A model generated the notes under the pieces. That model made no database searches, was not told where the DNA came from, and worked only from the letters and a program-made list of their open reading frames with translations. This document shows positions 43,142 to 52,027 of a stretch of DNA of 64,000 nt, piece after piece. The first letter of the stretch is position 1. Every line of letters begins with the position of its first letter. The position numbers and the translations under genes are program-made. The stretch is from CAZEPJ01 sp964514105 (GTDB taxonomy: Bacteria > Desulfobacterota > Desulfocorpusculales > Desulfocorpusculum): contig CAZEPJ010000002.1 in the NCBI GenBank assembly GCA_964514105.1, forward strand, positions 132,557 to 196,556. Direction: 5' to 3'.

Positions 43142-45298
43142 ATGGCGGCGGAGATCACCTGCCCGGTGCGCGCGACCCTGGATGCGGTCTCGGAGGTCGT
43201 GACCGGGGGGCGCATCGCGGAGCCCCGGGCCCGGGGCCGGGCCGAGGCCCTGGGCGAACTGCTGGACGACGTGGCCAGGGGCCGTGGTGGTGCGGAGCAT
43301 CTGACCGCCATGGCCGATCTGGCCCGGCGCCTGGCCCAGGGGCCCGATCGGGCGGCGGCTGCCCTGGGGGACCGGGTGGCGCAGGAGCTGTCCGTTCACC
43401 CCGAGGTCTTCGCCAGCCACGTCAGGACCCACAACTGCCCATCGGGCGACTGCCATGTGCTGACCCCTGCCCCCTGTCAAATGGCCTGCCCCGCGGGCAT
43501 CGACGTCTCCAGCTACGTGAGCCTAATCGGCCAGGGCCGCTGCGGCGAGGCCGTCTCTTTGATTCGCCAGGACAACCCCTTTCCCTGGGTGTGCGGCCTG
43601 GTGTGCACCCATCCGTGTGAGTTCATGTGCGTGAGGGGGCGGCTGGACGCACCAGTGGCCATCAAGGACCTCAAGGCCTTTGCCGCCGAGCGGGCCATGT
43701 CCCAACGCGCGTATGTCAACCCGCCCGGGGCCCAGGACAACGGGCACAAGGTCTGCGTGGTGGGCGCCGGTCCCGCAGGACTCACGGCCGCCTACTTCCT
43801 GGCCCTCAAGGGGTACCGGGTCACGGTCGTCGAGGCCCTCCCGTTTGCCGGCGGCATGATGATGGTGGGGATCCCCCGATACAGGCTCCCCAGGGAGGTC
43901 ATCGACCGCGAGGTGGCCATGATCGAGGAGCTGGGCGTGTCGTTTCGCCTGAACACCCGACTCGGCCGGGAGACGACCCTGGCGGCCCTGCGGGAGGAGG
44001 GATTCCTGGCCTTCTTCATCGCCGTGGGGGCCCACGCCTCCCACCGCCTGGCCATCCCGGGAGAGGAGGCCTTCCCCCAGGTCATGGATGCCGTCGAGTT
44101 GCTTCGGGACGTGGCGTCGGGCCGTCGGCATGCGCCGGGCCGCCGGGTGGGCGTCGTGGGCGGGGGCAACGTGGCCATCGATGCGGCCAGGACCCTCATA
44201 CGCCTGGGCTGCCAGGAGGTCATGCTCCTTTACCGCCGCAGCCGCGAGGAGATGCCGGCCAATCCCGAGGAGATCCTTCAGGCCGAGGAAGAGGGGGTGT
44301 GCTTCGAGTTCCTGACCATCCCCGTGGAGGTCCTGGGCGCCCAGGGCAGGGTCACGGGGCTTCGCTGCCTGCGGGCCCGGCTGAGCGACCCGGACGACCG
44401 GGGCAGGCGCAGGCCCGTGCCCGTGGAGGGGAGCGACCATGTGGTCCCCCTGGACGCGGTGATCCCCGCCATCGGGCAAAGGACGGATACCCTGGGATTG
44501 GATGCCCTGGAGGGAATCCGCTGGACCGGCTGGGACACCATCGTGGCCGACACGATCAGCATGTCCACCCATGCCGACGGCATCTTCGCGGGGGGCGACG
44601 TGGTCGTGGGTCCGGCCACGGTGGTGGAGGCCATCGGGGCGGGAAAGCACGCCGCAGAGGGGATCGACCGGTTCCTCAGGGGCCTGCCCCAGCCCAAGAT
44701 GCCGCCCGTGCCCGTGCGGCGGCATCGCGTGGGGTGGCTGGAGGTCCCCGCCCACGTCAAGATGGCCCTGGGCAGGCAGTCCATGGCCTTGCTCAACCCC
44801 GACCGCAGGCGCATCACCTTCCAGCAGGTGGAGCTGGGCTTCTCCGAGGAACAGGCCCGGGATGAGGCCCGCCGGTGCCTCCGCTGCGACATCTGCAAAC
44901 GGTGCGGCAAGTGCGTGGCGGTCTGCCGGGACAGCATGGGGGTCGACGCCCTGTGCATGGGCTATGTGGAGGCCGATCGAAAGGGTCCTACCGACTACCG
45001 GCTGGCCGCCCAGCGCTGCATCCTATGCGGGGCCTGCGCGGCCAACTGTCCCACGGGCGCCATGCGCATCCAGGACGTGGGCGGCGAGAGGGTGCTGAGC
45101 CTCTGCGGCACCATCCTGCACCGGGAAAAGCTCTTGCGTTGCGAGGGGTGCGGCGCGACGCTGGGCTCGGCCCGGTACGTGGAGTTCGTCAGAAGGAGGA
45201 CGGAGGGCATCGCCGCGGCCTTTCAGGGGCGTCTCGTGTGCGAGGCGTGCGCCCGCCAGGCCACGGCCGAATCCAAGTCCGACGTGCTGGGGCCGTAG
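43142..45298 (+). CDS. GltD-like FAD/NAD(P) oxidoreductase with extra Fe-S domains
   Basis: A 718-aa flavoprotein. Residues 1-95 are a helical extension of unknown role. Residues 96-165 have the Cys-rich GltD N-terminal Fe-S domain (CPSGDCHVLTPAPCQMACPAG, then CGLVCTHPCEFMC). The FAD motif GAGPAGLTAAYFL starts at residue 208. The NAD(P) motif is VGGGNVAIDAARTLI. A second FAD contact is GIFAGGDVVVGPATVVEAIG. The C-terminal 140 residues hold further clusters (CLRCDICKRCGKCVAVC and CILCGACAANCP) and a zinc-ribbon-like pair (CEGCG, CEACA). It links NAD(P)H to the Fe-S subunit and the molybdoenzyme, as in NfnL/GltD-type complexes. Electron bifurcation is possible but unproven. Confidence 0.88.
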   Translation: MAAEITCPVRATLDAVSEVVTGGRIAEPRARGRAEALGELLDDVARGRGGAEHLTAMADLARRLAQGPDRAAAALGDRVAQELSVHPEVFASHVRTHNCPSGDCHVLTPAPCQMACPAGIDVSSYVSLIGQGRCGEAVSLIRQDNPFPWVCGLVCTHPCEFMCVRGRLDAPVAIKDLKAFAAERAMSQRAYVNPPGAQDNGHKVCVVGAGPAGLTAAYFLALKGYRVTVVEALPFAGGMMMVGIPRYRLPREVIDREVAMIEELGVSFRLNTRLGRETTLAALREEGFLAFFIAVGAHASHRLAIPGEEAFPQVMDAVELLRDVASGRRHAPGRRVGVVGGGNVAIDAARTLIRLGCQEVMLLYRRSREEMPANPEEILQAEEEGVCFEFLTIPVEVLGAQGRVTGLRCLRARLSDPDDRGRRRPVPVEGSDHVVPLDAVIPAIGQRTDTLGLDALEGIRWTGWDTIVADTISMSTHADGIFAGGDVVVGPATVVEAIGAGKHAAEGIDRFLRGLPQPKMPPVPVRRHRVGWLEVPAHVKMALGRQSMALLNPDRRRITFQQVELGFSEEQARDEARRCLRCDICKRCGKCVAVCRDSMGVDALCMGYVEADRKGPTDYRLAAQRCILCGACAANCPTGAMRIQDVGGERVLSLCGTILHREKLLRCEGCGATLGSARYVEFVRRRTEGIAAAFQGRLVCEACARQATAESKSDVLGP

Positions 45299-45361
45299 GG
45301 CGATTCCCATCGCCTGCGCCGGACCGGTTCCTTTCACCTGGGGATCAAGGGGGCGAATGCC

Positions 45362-45583
45362 ATGAGAGCGTTTCGACAGGGGGACCGGGTGGAGGTCTTT
45401 CAGAGGTCCCGCGACGAGAGGTGGGAGGCCTACATGGCCGAGTACATCGGCCTTCAGGGGGTCGTGAGCGATCCGGACATGGTCATCAACGACCCCGAGG
45501 CCCTGGTCCAGGTCACCCTGGAGGGGACGGGCGGCACTCACCGGTTCCCCCAGGACTGCCTCCGCCGCGCGCAAGGGGCGTGA
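45362..45583 (+). CDS. Small conserved-looking protein, SH3-like
   Basis: A 73-aa acidic protein of unknown function. FRQGDRVEVFQRSRDERWEAYMAEYIGLQGVVSDPD has the strand pattern of a small beta barrel (KOW/SH3-like), with GLQGVV resembling the KOW turn. VQVTLEGTGGTHRFPQDCLR closes the fold. It starts 63 bp after the GltD-like gene on the same strand and is followed by a terminator, so it is probably the last gene of the molybdoenzyme operon. Confidence 0.65.
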   Translation: MRAFRQGDRVEVFQRSRDERWEAYMAEYIGLQGVVSDPDMVINDPEALVQVTLEGTGGTHRFPQDCLRRAQGA

Positions 45584-45613
45584 GCACCCGGGCGGGGCCC
45601 AGCAAGATGCAAA

Positions 45614-45643
45614 CAGCCCGGGCATCCGTGGATGCCCGGGCTG
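45614..45643. terminator. Bidirectional hairpin terminator between convergent operons
   Basis: Perfect inverted repeat with CAGCCCGGGCATCC as one arm, folding into a 12-14 bp stem, located between the stop at 45583 (plus) and the stop at 45677 (minus). The minus-strand side is followed by TTTGC. Confidence 0.75.
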
Positions 45644-45676
45644 TCGTGTCTCCGCCCGCCGGCCGCGGTCAGGCGA

Positions 45677-47218
45677 TCACAGCTTGGGGGCCGGGAAGAT
45701 GTACCCGCCGAAGATCAGGTACGCCAGCAGCAGGGTCCAGATGATGTTGAATCCCTGCCCGATGAGAAAGGCGATGGCCGGCCGGCCGCCGCCCAGCTCG
45801 GCCAGGTCCTTGAACCGCGTCTCCAGACCGATGCTCGTGAACGCCAGGGCGAACCACCAGGTCCGGAGGCCCCCCAGGGCCCCCTTGGTTGCGGAGATGG
45901 TCTTGGGGTCCAAAATGAAGGAGAACAGGATGGAGGCGACCATGAACCCCAGGACGAACTTGGGGAAGCGGTACCAGATCTCCATGGCGCTGGGCTTCTC
46001 CCCTCCAGGGATCTCTGCGGCCTTCTTGAAGGTCCAGATGATGGAGAGGATGAAGGCGGCCACGCCGATAAGGACGTTCTGGGACATCTTGACGATGACA
46101 CCCGTCTTCATGGCCGACTCGCTGATCATGGCCCCCGCCGCCACCACCGAGCCGCTGGTGTCCAGGGTCCCTCCCAGCCAGGCGCCTGCCACCACGTCCG
46201 GAATCCCGAAGGCCTTGGAGATGATGGGCTGGAGCACCATCATGGGCACCGCGCAGATGAGGACGACGGAGGTCACATAACTCAGCTTCTTGGGGTCGCC
46301 CTTGACCGCCCCCGAGGTGGCGATGGCCGCGGACACGCCGCAGATGGATACCCCGCTGGAGAGCATGGCCGCGAACTCGTCGTCCACCTGCAACTTCTTG
46401 CAGACCCAGAAGGTCAGATACCAGACCACGGCCACCACCAGGACCGCCTGGACGATGCCGTAGGCCCCGGCCTGAACGATCTCTCCGAACAGGATGTTGG
46501 CACCCAGGATCACCAGCCCGGTCTTGATGTAGAACTCGGTCTTCACGGCCGCCTTGAGCCAGCCCGGGACCCCGATGACGTTGCTGACGAAGAGCCCCAG
46601 GAACAGGCACCAGAGCACGTACTCCAGGCCGTACTCCAGGACCGTGTAGTTGCCCGCGATGAGCTGTCCCACCCACGCGATGGCGAAGACGACGGGAAAC
46701 CCCACGATGAACCTGCCGGCGGACTCCCCCATGAGGGCCATTGCGATGATGCTGAGGATGAGGTACGCGATGCCGATTTGGATGGCGAGCCAGATGTTGG
46801 CCCAGGAAAAGACCTTGCCCACAAGCCTCCCGGATTGGCCTGAGACGTTCTTGCCCATGTCTCCGGCCTTCTTCTTGACCCCTGCATCCTTGGCAGCCTT
46901 GGCGGCCTCTTCCAGCTTCTTACCCGCCTCTCCGCTGGCCTTGCGGTCCCCCTTTTCCAGGGCCGCCTTGAGGGCCGCCGCCTGATCCTGCACGGCCTTG
47001 TCGCCTTTCTCGGCAGCGGCCTTGGCGATCTGGTCCAACTGGGGCGTGACGCCTTTGGCAAACGAGGCGAACTCCCCTTCCGTGGTCCATCGGAAGGACG
47101 GCGTCTTCACCTGCAGGCCGGCGATGAGCAAGAAGATGATCAGGAACCCCAGCCAGACCGCCAGCCACTCGTCCTTCTTCCAGAGACTCGACCAGTCAAT
47201 GCCCTGCTTCTGTGCCAT
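45677..47218 (-). CDS. YeiH-family putative sulfate/sulfite exporter with coiled-coil insert
   Basis: A 513-aa membrane protein. After a first helix (about residues 18-35) comes an 85-residue Lys/Ala/Glu-rich helical insert (about 45-130, with AAAEKGDKAVQDQAAALKAALEK-type repeats), then ten or so helices of the YeiH/UPF0324 core: GLVILGANILFGEIV, LSSGVSICGVSAAIA, WLGGTLDTSGSVVAAGAM. The core family is annotated as putative sulfate exporters. The insert is absent from the short E. coli-type members. It has its own promoter at about 47413 and converges on the molybdoenzyme operon. Confidence 0.83.
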   Translation of the reverse strand: MAQKQGIDWSSLWKKDEWLAVWLGFLIIFLLIAGLQVKTPSFRWTTEGEFASFAKGVTPQLDQIAKAAAEKGDKAVQDQAAALKAALEKGDRKASGEAGKKLEEAAKAAKDAGVKKKAGDMGKNVSGQSGRLVGKVFSWANIWLAIQIGIAYLILSIIAMALMGESAGRFIVGFPVVFAIAWVGQLIAGNYTVLEYGLEYVLWCLFLGLFVSNVIGVPGWLKAAVKTEFYIKTGLVILGANILFGEIVQAGAYGIVQAVLVVAVVWYLTFWVCKKLQVDDEFAAMLSSGVSICGVSAAIATSGAVKGDPKKLSYVTSVVLICAVPMMVLQPIISKAFGIPDVVAGAWLGGTLDTSGSVVAAGAMISESAMKTGVIVKMSQNVLIGVAAFILSIIWTFKKAAEIPGGEKPSAMEIWYRFPKFVLGFMVASILFSFILDPKTISATKGALGGLRTWWFALAFTSIGLETRFKDLAELGGGRPAIAFLIGQGFNIIWTLLLAYLIFGGYIFPAPKL

Positions 47219-47412
47219 GACTACCTCCTTTGAATGACGTCTGTCGGAGCGAATGAACGGCTGCGTGGAAGGATGGGCGCCCCGGTCTCCAAGCGCCGAA
47301 CGAAGACCAATGGACCGCTTGGTTTCGAGATCTTCGGCGCCATGGCCTTCCTATGCACCGACCTTCACCGCATGGAATCCGCCCAGGCCAAAGAAATCGT
47401 CGGGAATCGGCC

Positions 47413-47442
47413 TTATAATAACGTGGAAGTTGAGTTTGTCAA
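47413..47442 (-). promoter_or_regulatory. Sigma-70 promoter for the YeiH-type exporter gene
   Basis: Minus strand: perfect TTGACA (47442-47437), 16-bp spacer, TATTAT (47420-47415); an alternative TTATAA gives an 18-bp spacer. The start at 47218 is about 195 bp downstream, leaving a long leader. Part of the plus-strand leader of the radical-SAM gene overlaps this region. Confidence 0.5.
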
Positions 47443-47476
47443 GAAACCCGCGGCCGCCGTGGGAGAAAGGCAAGCG

Positions 47477-48532
47477 GTGGGCACATCCAACGTCACCAGG
47501 GACCTGATCCAGAGGATGAAGGGCGCCCTGGCCGCCATTGTCTTCCCGCGACTGGACTGGATCCAGGTGGAGGTCACCAGCCACTGCAATGCCGCGTGCA
47601 TCTACTGCCCCAGGACGGTGTACCGCGACCTGTGGGTCGACCGGCACCTGGCGCAGGAGACCTTCGAGCGGCTTGCTCCGGCCCTGGGCAAGGTCGTCCA
47701 CGTCCATCTCCAGGGCTGGGGAGAGCCGTTTCTCCACCCCCGCTTCTTTGAGATGGCCGCCGCGGCCAAGCGGGCGGGCTGCCGCGTGGGGACCACCACC
47801 AATGCCACACTCTTGGACGGCGCTCTGGCGGAGCGAATCGTGGATTCGGGAATCGACGTGGTGGGGATCTCCCTGGCCGGAGTGGACGCCCAGGGGAACG
47901 ACCGCATTCGGAAGGGGGCCCCTTTGGGCAAGGTCATGGACGGGGTCGCGGCCCTGGTTCGAGCAAAGGAGGCTGCCGGGGCCTCGCGGCCGGAGATCCA
48001 CATGGCGTACATGCTCCTCGCCTCCCGCATGGACGATCTGGAGCGCATCCCCGCGTTTCTCGAGGGGCTGGGCGTCGCCCAGGTGGTCATCAGCACCCTG
48101 GACTACGTCGCCGACCGGGCCCTATCCCACGAGGTCATCTCCCCTGGGGAAACCCAAGCCGGGCAGGCGATCAGGAGGCGCCTCGACGCCGTGGTCGCCC
48201 AGGGGAGGGCTCGAGGACTCCATGTCCACTACCATCTGAGCGTCCCGGGCGAGCGGCGTCCCTGCTGCACCGAGAACGTCCAGCGGGCACTGGTGGTGGC
48301 CTCGGACGGCACCGTGACCCCGTGCGTATACACGGACCTGGAGATCCCGGGTGCGTTCTCGTGGCGCCGGGGCGAGGGGAGGCCGTATCACCGGCTGGCC
48401 ATGGGCAACGTCAACCAGGAGCCCCTCCACGTGATCTGGGGCAAGGCGGCCTATGGCCGCTTCCGCCGCTCCTTCTCCCGAGGTCCCCTATCCCCACCGT
48501 GTGAGAGCTGCCCCAAGCTGTACGGCCGATGA
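47477..48532 (+). CDS. Radical SAM protein with SPASM-like C terminus
   Basis: A 351-aa radical-SAM enzyme. The cluster motif is CNAACIYC in IQVEVTSHCNAACIYCPRTVYRD. The GxxEP-like GWGEPFLHP follows, then GTTTNATLLD and VDVVGISLAGVDAQGND for the barrel. The C-terminal part has PCCTENVQRALVVASDGTVTPCVYTDLEIPG and a final CESCPKLYGR, matching a SPASM-type auxiliary Fe-S domain. I choose a GTG (47477) 6 nt after GGGAGAAAGG; an ATG at 47516 is possible, and the open frame extends further upstream without similarity. The target (peptide or small molecule) is unknown. No small precursor peptide was recognised next to it. Confidence 0.82.
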   Translation: MGTSNVTRDLIQRMKGALAAIVFPRLDWIQVEVTSHCNAACIYCPRTVYRDLWVDRHLAQETFERLAPALGKVVHVHLQGWGEPFLHPRFFEMAAAAKRAGCRVGTTTNATLLDGALAERIVDSGIDVVGISLAGVDAQGNDRIRKGAPLGKVMDGVAALVRAKEAAGASRPEIHMAYMLLASRMDDLERIPAFLEGLGVAQVVISTLDYVADRALSHEVISPGETQAGQAIRRRLDAVVAQGRARGLHVHYHLSVPGERRPCCTENVQRALVVASDGTVTPCVYTDLEIPGAFSWRRGEGRPYHRLAMGNVNQEPLHVIWGKAAYGRFRRSFSRGPLSPPCESCPKLYGR

Positions 48533-48913
48533 GCGGATCGGCCGCCCGCGGCCGCCGGGGGCCTGGAGTGCCCCGCGCGGGGGCGGCCCCGGAGTGATCA
48601 CGGGGAGGGCCACCCCGCGCCGGCCCGTCCCGCCGGTCACAATCCCCGCCGAGAGGTTGGATCTGGGGAGAACAGGGCTTCTTCCGCCGATGGGCACGGC
48701 CGTCCAGCTCCGGAGCGGGCCCGTGTTGACCCCGTACGCCCCTTCGGCCATAATCTTTCCGGTCGCCCGTCGGGCGTGCTTCGGGAGCCGAGGCCCCGAG
48801 GGTGTATTCGTGACTGGCCGCGCCTCGGCGCGGGCGCGGGGGCCCTCAAACACCGCAGCCAGAGGGCGGCAGCTTGTCACAAGGGGCACCGGGGCAAGGG
48901 AAGGGACTTCTGC
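48533..48913 (+). other. 381-bp intergenic region with one promoter candidate
   Basis: GC-rich non-coding stretch. A sigma-70-like site lies at 48726-48754 (listed separately). Nothing else is recognisable. Confidence 0.5.
48726..48754 (+). promoter_or_regulatory. Candidate sigma-70 promoter for the first MFS gene
   Basis: TTGACC (48726-48731), 17-bp spacer, CATAAT (48749-48754). Five of six match in each element. It is about 160 bp upstream of the chosen start. Confidence 0.5.
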
Positions 48914-50131
48914 TTGCTTTCCGTCATCTATCACGGCTGGTGGGTGGTCCTGGCCTCCTTCGTCGTGGCCGTGTATGTGGCCGGGACGATCTTCTTCGGT
49001 TTCACCGCCTTTTTCGAGCCCATGGTGAGGGAATTCGGCTGGAGCTATACCGAGATCTCGTTCGTGGTGGCCCTGCGGGGGCTGGAGATGGGGATCTTTG
49101 CCCCCATCGCCGGTTTCCTGGTGGATCGGCACGGGTCGAGGAAGCTCGTGCTCGCCGGCGCCGTCACCGTGGGGCTGGGCATGATCCTGCTCAGCCGGAC
49201 CACGACCCTCCTGACCTTTTACGGCGCCTTCCTCCTCGTTGCCTTCGGCGCGGGGGGGTGCACCAGCGTGGTCCTCATGAGCGCCGTGGCGCGCTGGTTC
49301 AAGCGGAGCATAGGCAAGGCCTTCGGCGTCATGGCGTGCGGATACGGAGCGGGCGGGCTTCTCGTCCCGCTCCTGGTCTGGGCCATCGACGACCTCGGAT
49401 GGCGATGTACCCTGCTGGGTGCGGGGATCGGCATGTGGATCCTGGGCATTCCGTTGGCCTTCGTGATCCGAGACCCCACGAAGGAGGATCGGCGCGCGGC
49501 CGCCGTCGAGTTGTCCGAAGGCCAGGGGTCGACGGAATCGGCCCCTTTGACCACACGGGCCTCAGGGTTTGCCGCCTCGGTGAGGAGCCGCGACTTCTGG
49601 GCATTGAACATCGCCGAGGCCCTGCGGATGATGGTCCTAACCTCCGTGAGCACCCACGTCATGCCGTATTTGAGCACCGTGGGGATGTCGAGGCAGAGCG
49701 CGGGACTCATCGCCGCCGCCCTCCCCCTGGCGAGCATCCCCGGACGGTTCGCCTTCGGATGGCTCGCCGACGTGTGGGACAAGCGCCACGTGATGATGAC
49801 GACGTACGGATTCATGCTGGCGGGCATGCTGGCCTTCACCCAGATCCGTCTGACCTGGCCGGTCGTCCCCTTCCTGCTTTTCTTCTCGCCGGGGTTCGGG
49901 GGCAGCATGATTCTCCGGGGGGCCATGCTCCGGGAGTACTTCGGAGCGGGATCCTTCGGCAAGCTCCTGGGGATCACCATGGGCATGGCCTCGGCGGGCG
50001 GCATGATCGGCCCCCCCCTGGCCGGGTGGGTCTTCGACACCTGGGGGAGCTTCCTGTATACCTGGTTCGGCTTCAGCGGACTGCTTCTGGTGTGCATCCT
50101 GATCATCTGGAAGATGAAGAGGGCTCGGTAA
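48914..50131 (+). CDS. MFS transporter, monocarboxylate/oxalate-formate antiporter type
   Basis: A 405-aa permease with 12 predicted helices. YHGWWVVLASFVVAVYVAGTIFFGFTAFF is helix 1, followed by MVREFGWSYTEISFVVAL, a pattern common in the monocarboxylate-transporter-like MFS branch. FLVDRHGSRKLVLAGA is the MFS loop 2-3 signature. A large central loop (RDPTKEDRRAAAVELSEGQG) separates the halves. I choose a TTG start (48914), 7 nt after GGGAAGGGA, because the upstream open frame is Arg-rich and dissimilar. The small BamE-like gene follows 30 bp later. The substrate is unknown; organic acids are plausible near the CoA-ester genes. Confidence 0.82.
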   Translation: MLSVIYHGWWVVLASFVVAVYVAGTIFFGFTAFFEPMVREFGWSYTEISFVVALRGLEMGIFAPIAGFLVDRHGSRKLVLAGAVTVGLGMILLSRTTTLLTFYGAFLLVAFGAGGCTSVVLMSAVARWFKRSIGKAFGVMACGYGAGGLLVPLLVWAIDDLGWRCTLLGAGIGMWILGIPLAFVIRDPTKEDRRAAAVELSEGQGSTESAPLTTRASGFAASVRSRDFWALNIAEALRMMVLTSVSTHVMPYLSTVGMSRQSAGLIAAALPLASIPGRFAFGWLADVWDKRHVMMTTYGFMLAGMLAFTQIRLTWPVVPFLLFFSPGFGGSMILRGAMLREYFGAGSFGKLLGITMGMASAGGMIGPPLAGWVFDTWGSFLYTWFGFSGLLLVCILIIWKMKRAR

Positions 50132-50161
50132 ACGGGCGCACAGGGCGGAGGGAGGTACGGG

Positions 50162-50500
50162 ATGAAGACCATCTCTATCTTGGCCTCCTGGGTCTTCCTG
50201 GGATGGATGATCGCCTCGGCCGCGCCGTGCCCGGCAGGCATGGTGGACACGGTCCAGTTCGGACGCATCGAGAAGGGGATGAAGGAGTCCGAGGTGAAAG
50301 AGCGGTTGGGCCCGCCGGACAAGGTGGACACCAAGGAGGAACACAAGCACACGGGCTCCAGGGGGGCCTCCCGGGTGACCCATGTCCGGAAGACCAAGTT
50401 CGTGTACGAGGGGGTGAACCCCGCCTCGGGCCAGAGAATCACCACGACGATCCTCTTCGAGAACGGAAAGGTGGTGGACAAGAAGCGGGTTACTCAATGA
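50162..50500 (+). CDS. Small secreted protein with BamE/OmlA-like fold
   Basis: A 112-aa protein. Residues 1-24 are a signal peptide (ISILASWVFLGWMIASAAPCPA). The mature part reads FGRIEKGMKESEVKERLGPPDKVD (the GM-x-x-x-E/D-V-x-x-x-LGxP helix typical of BamE/SmpA/OmlA domains), then RVTHVRKTKFVYEG and TTTILFENGKVVDKKRV, giving the final beta hairpin. A Cys at position 23 is not in a good lipobox, so it is probably soluble periplasmic. It lies between two MFS genes on the same strand. Confidence 0.7.
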   Translation: MKTISILASWVFLGWMIASAAPCPAGMVDTVQFGRIEKGMKESEVKERLGPPDKVDTKEEHKHTGSRGASRVTHVRKTKFVYEGVNPASGQRITTTILFENGKVVDKKRVTQ

Positions 50501-50582
50501 CCCTCCTGCCGGCCGTTCTCGCCGCACGGGGGCGACAGGCAGGGGACCGCCCCTTGCCCCTCGGGCAGCGGGAGGCGCACAA

Positions 50583-51761
50583 ATGGGAAATCGATGGATC
50601 GCCCTTTCCGTCCTGTTCACTGCCCGGACCTCCATGGGATTTCAGTTCCAGTCCGTGGCCTCGGTCTCGTCGGTCCTCATCCAGGACCTCCCAATGGACT
50701 ACACCCAGTTCGGCCTTCTCATCGGCCTGTACCAGCTCCCGGGGCTATTCCTGGCCATCCCGGGCGGCCTCCTGGGGAGGCGCTTCGGGGACAGGCGAAT
50801 GGTCGCGGCGGGCCTGGCCCTCATGGGGTTGGGCGGACTCGTGGTGGGGGCCAGCCCCGGCTACCATCCGGCCCTGGCGGGCCGTCTCATGAGCGGCGTG
50901 GGCGCGGTCCTGCTCAACGTCCTGCTGGCCAAGATGATAGCGGATTGGTTCTCAGGCCGGGAGATGGTCACGGCCATGGCCGTCCTGGTGAGCAGCTGGC
51001 CTCTGGGCCTGAGCCTGGGGCTCGTCTCCCAGGGGGCGCTGGCCGAGGCCTTGTCCTGGAGGACGGTGATGCACCTCACTGCAGGGGTGAGCCTCGTGTC
51101 CCTGGCCCTGGTGATGGCCGTGTACAGGGACCCGCCCCGGGCCGGTGAGGACCCGGGGGCCGCCCCCCCGGCAGACGGGCTCTCCCGCCAGGAGGCCGGG
51201 CTGGTGATCCTGGCGGGCCTCATCTGGATGCTTTTCAATCTCGGATTCATCACGCTCCCCAGCTTTGCCCCGGCGTTCCTGGTATGGGCGGGGTACACCC
51301 TCGCGGACGCGGGTGCCATGGTGAGCGCCCTGACCTGGATCAGCATCGTGGCCGTTCAACTGGGGGGCGTCGGGGCCGAGCGGCTCAAGCGCCCCAACCT
51401 GACCATGGTCGCCTGTTTCCTCGCGTGCGGTTTGGGGATCTGCGTGCTCCCTTTCGTCTCCCAACCCGCCTGGCTTCTGATCCTGCTGGGCCTCCTTTTC
51501 GGCCCCCCGGCGGGGGTGATCATGGCCCTGCCCGCCGAGGTGTTGCGCCCCCGAAACCGGGCGGCGGGGATGGGCGTGTACTGGACCACATCCTACGCCG
51601 GTTCGGCCGGACTCACCCCCCTGGCAGGCCTCGCGAGGGACCTGACCGGCCATGCGGCTGCGCCCCTGTGGTTCGGCGGGGTCGTGCTCTTCGCGGCCAT
51701 TGGCGCCCTGGGGCTTTTTCGAGGCCTTCAACGGAGGAGTGCCACCGGGTCCGCGGGTTGA
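50583..51761 (+). CDS. MFS transporter, CynX/NimT-like
   Basis: A 392-aa permease with 12 helices and no strong substrate hallmark. IALSVLFTARTSMGFQFQSVASVSSVLIQDL is helix 1. IPGGLLGRRFGDRRMVAAGLALMGLGGLVVG carries the loop 2-3 motif. LAGRLMSGVGAVLLNVLLAKMIADWFSGREMVTAMA is typical of the cyanate/nitrite-type (CynX) and sugar-phosphate-like MFS subgroups. It starts 82 bp after the BamE-like gene. It may form one transport locus with the MFS gene at 48914, or supply substrate to the acyl-CoA genes that follow. Confidence 0.82.
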   Translation: MGNRWIALSVLFTARTSMGFQFQSVASVSSVLIQDLPMDYTQFGLLIGLYQLPGLFLAIPGGLLGRRFGDRRMVAAGLALMGLGGLVVGASPGYHPALAGRLMSGVGAVLLNVLLAKMIADWFSGREMVTAMAVLVSSWPLGLSLGLVSQGALAEALSWRTVMHLTAGVSLVSLALVMAVYRDPPRAGEDPGAAPPADGLSRQEAGLVILAGLIWMLFNLGFITLPSFAPAFLVWAGYTLADAGAMVSALTWISIVAVQLGGVGAERLKRPNLTMVACFLACGLGICVLPFVSQPAWLLILLGLLFGPPAGVIMALPAEVLRPRNRAAGMGVYWTTSYAGSAGLTPLAGLARDLTGHAAAPLWFGGVVLFAAIGALGLFRGLQRRSATGSAG

Positions 51762-51997
51762 CCCGGATGGACGGAAGCCTTCCCCGCGCCCCGGCGAGTC
51801 CCGGGAACCTCCTGGGCATCCCCCCGGTCCCATCGGCAGGCGCGATCCGCGTTGGCGGGCATGAGTTGTGGCGCCGGCGCCCGTATGACGCCAAATGGTT
51901 TCCGTCCACGCGCCAACCGATGGCCAACCGATCTGGCCGGGGGACTGGGGGTGGGAGATCCCTTGTGGGGGGAGACGGCCACTGGATCTTTTCCTTC

Positions 51998-52027
51998 TTG
52001 ACGGCATTTGCCCCTCATGCTTATCAT
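51998..52027 (+). promoter_or_regulatory. Candidate sigma-70 promoter for the acyl-CoA dehydrogenase/IclR genes
   Basis: TTGACG (51998-52003), 18-bp spacer, TATCAT (52022-52027); five of six match in each element. The -10 overlaps the first arm of the operator candidate at 52024-52054. Confidence 0.5.

Noticed and set aside
47414..47419. TATAAT read as a plus-strand -10 for the radical-SAM gene
   Set aside because: No acceptable -35 on the plus strand; the minus-strand TTGACA-N16-TATTAT is much better.
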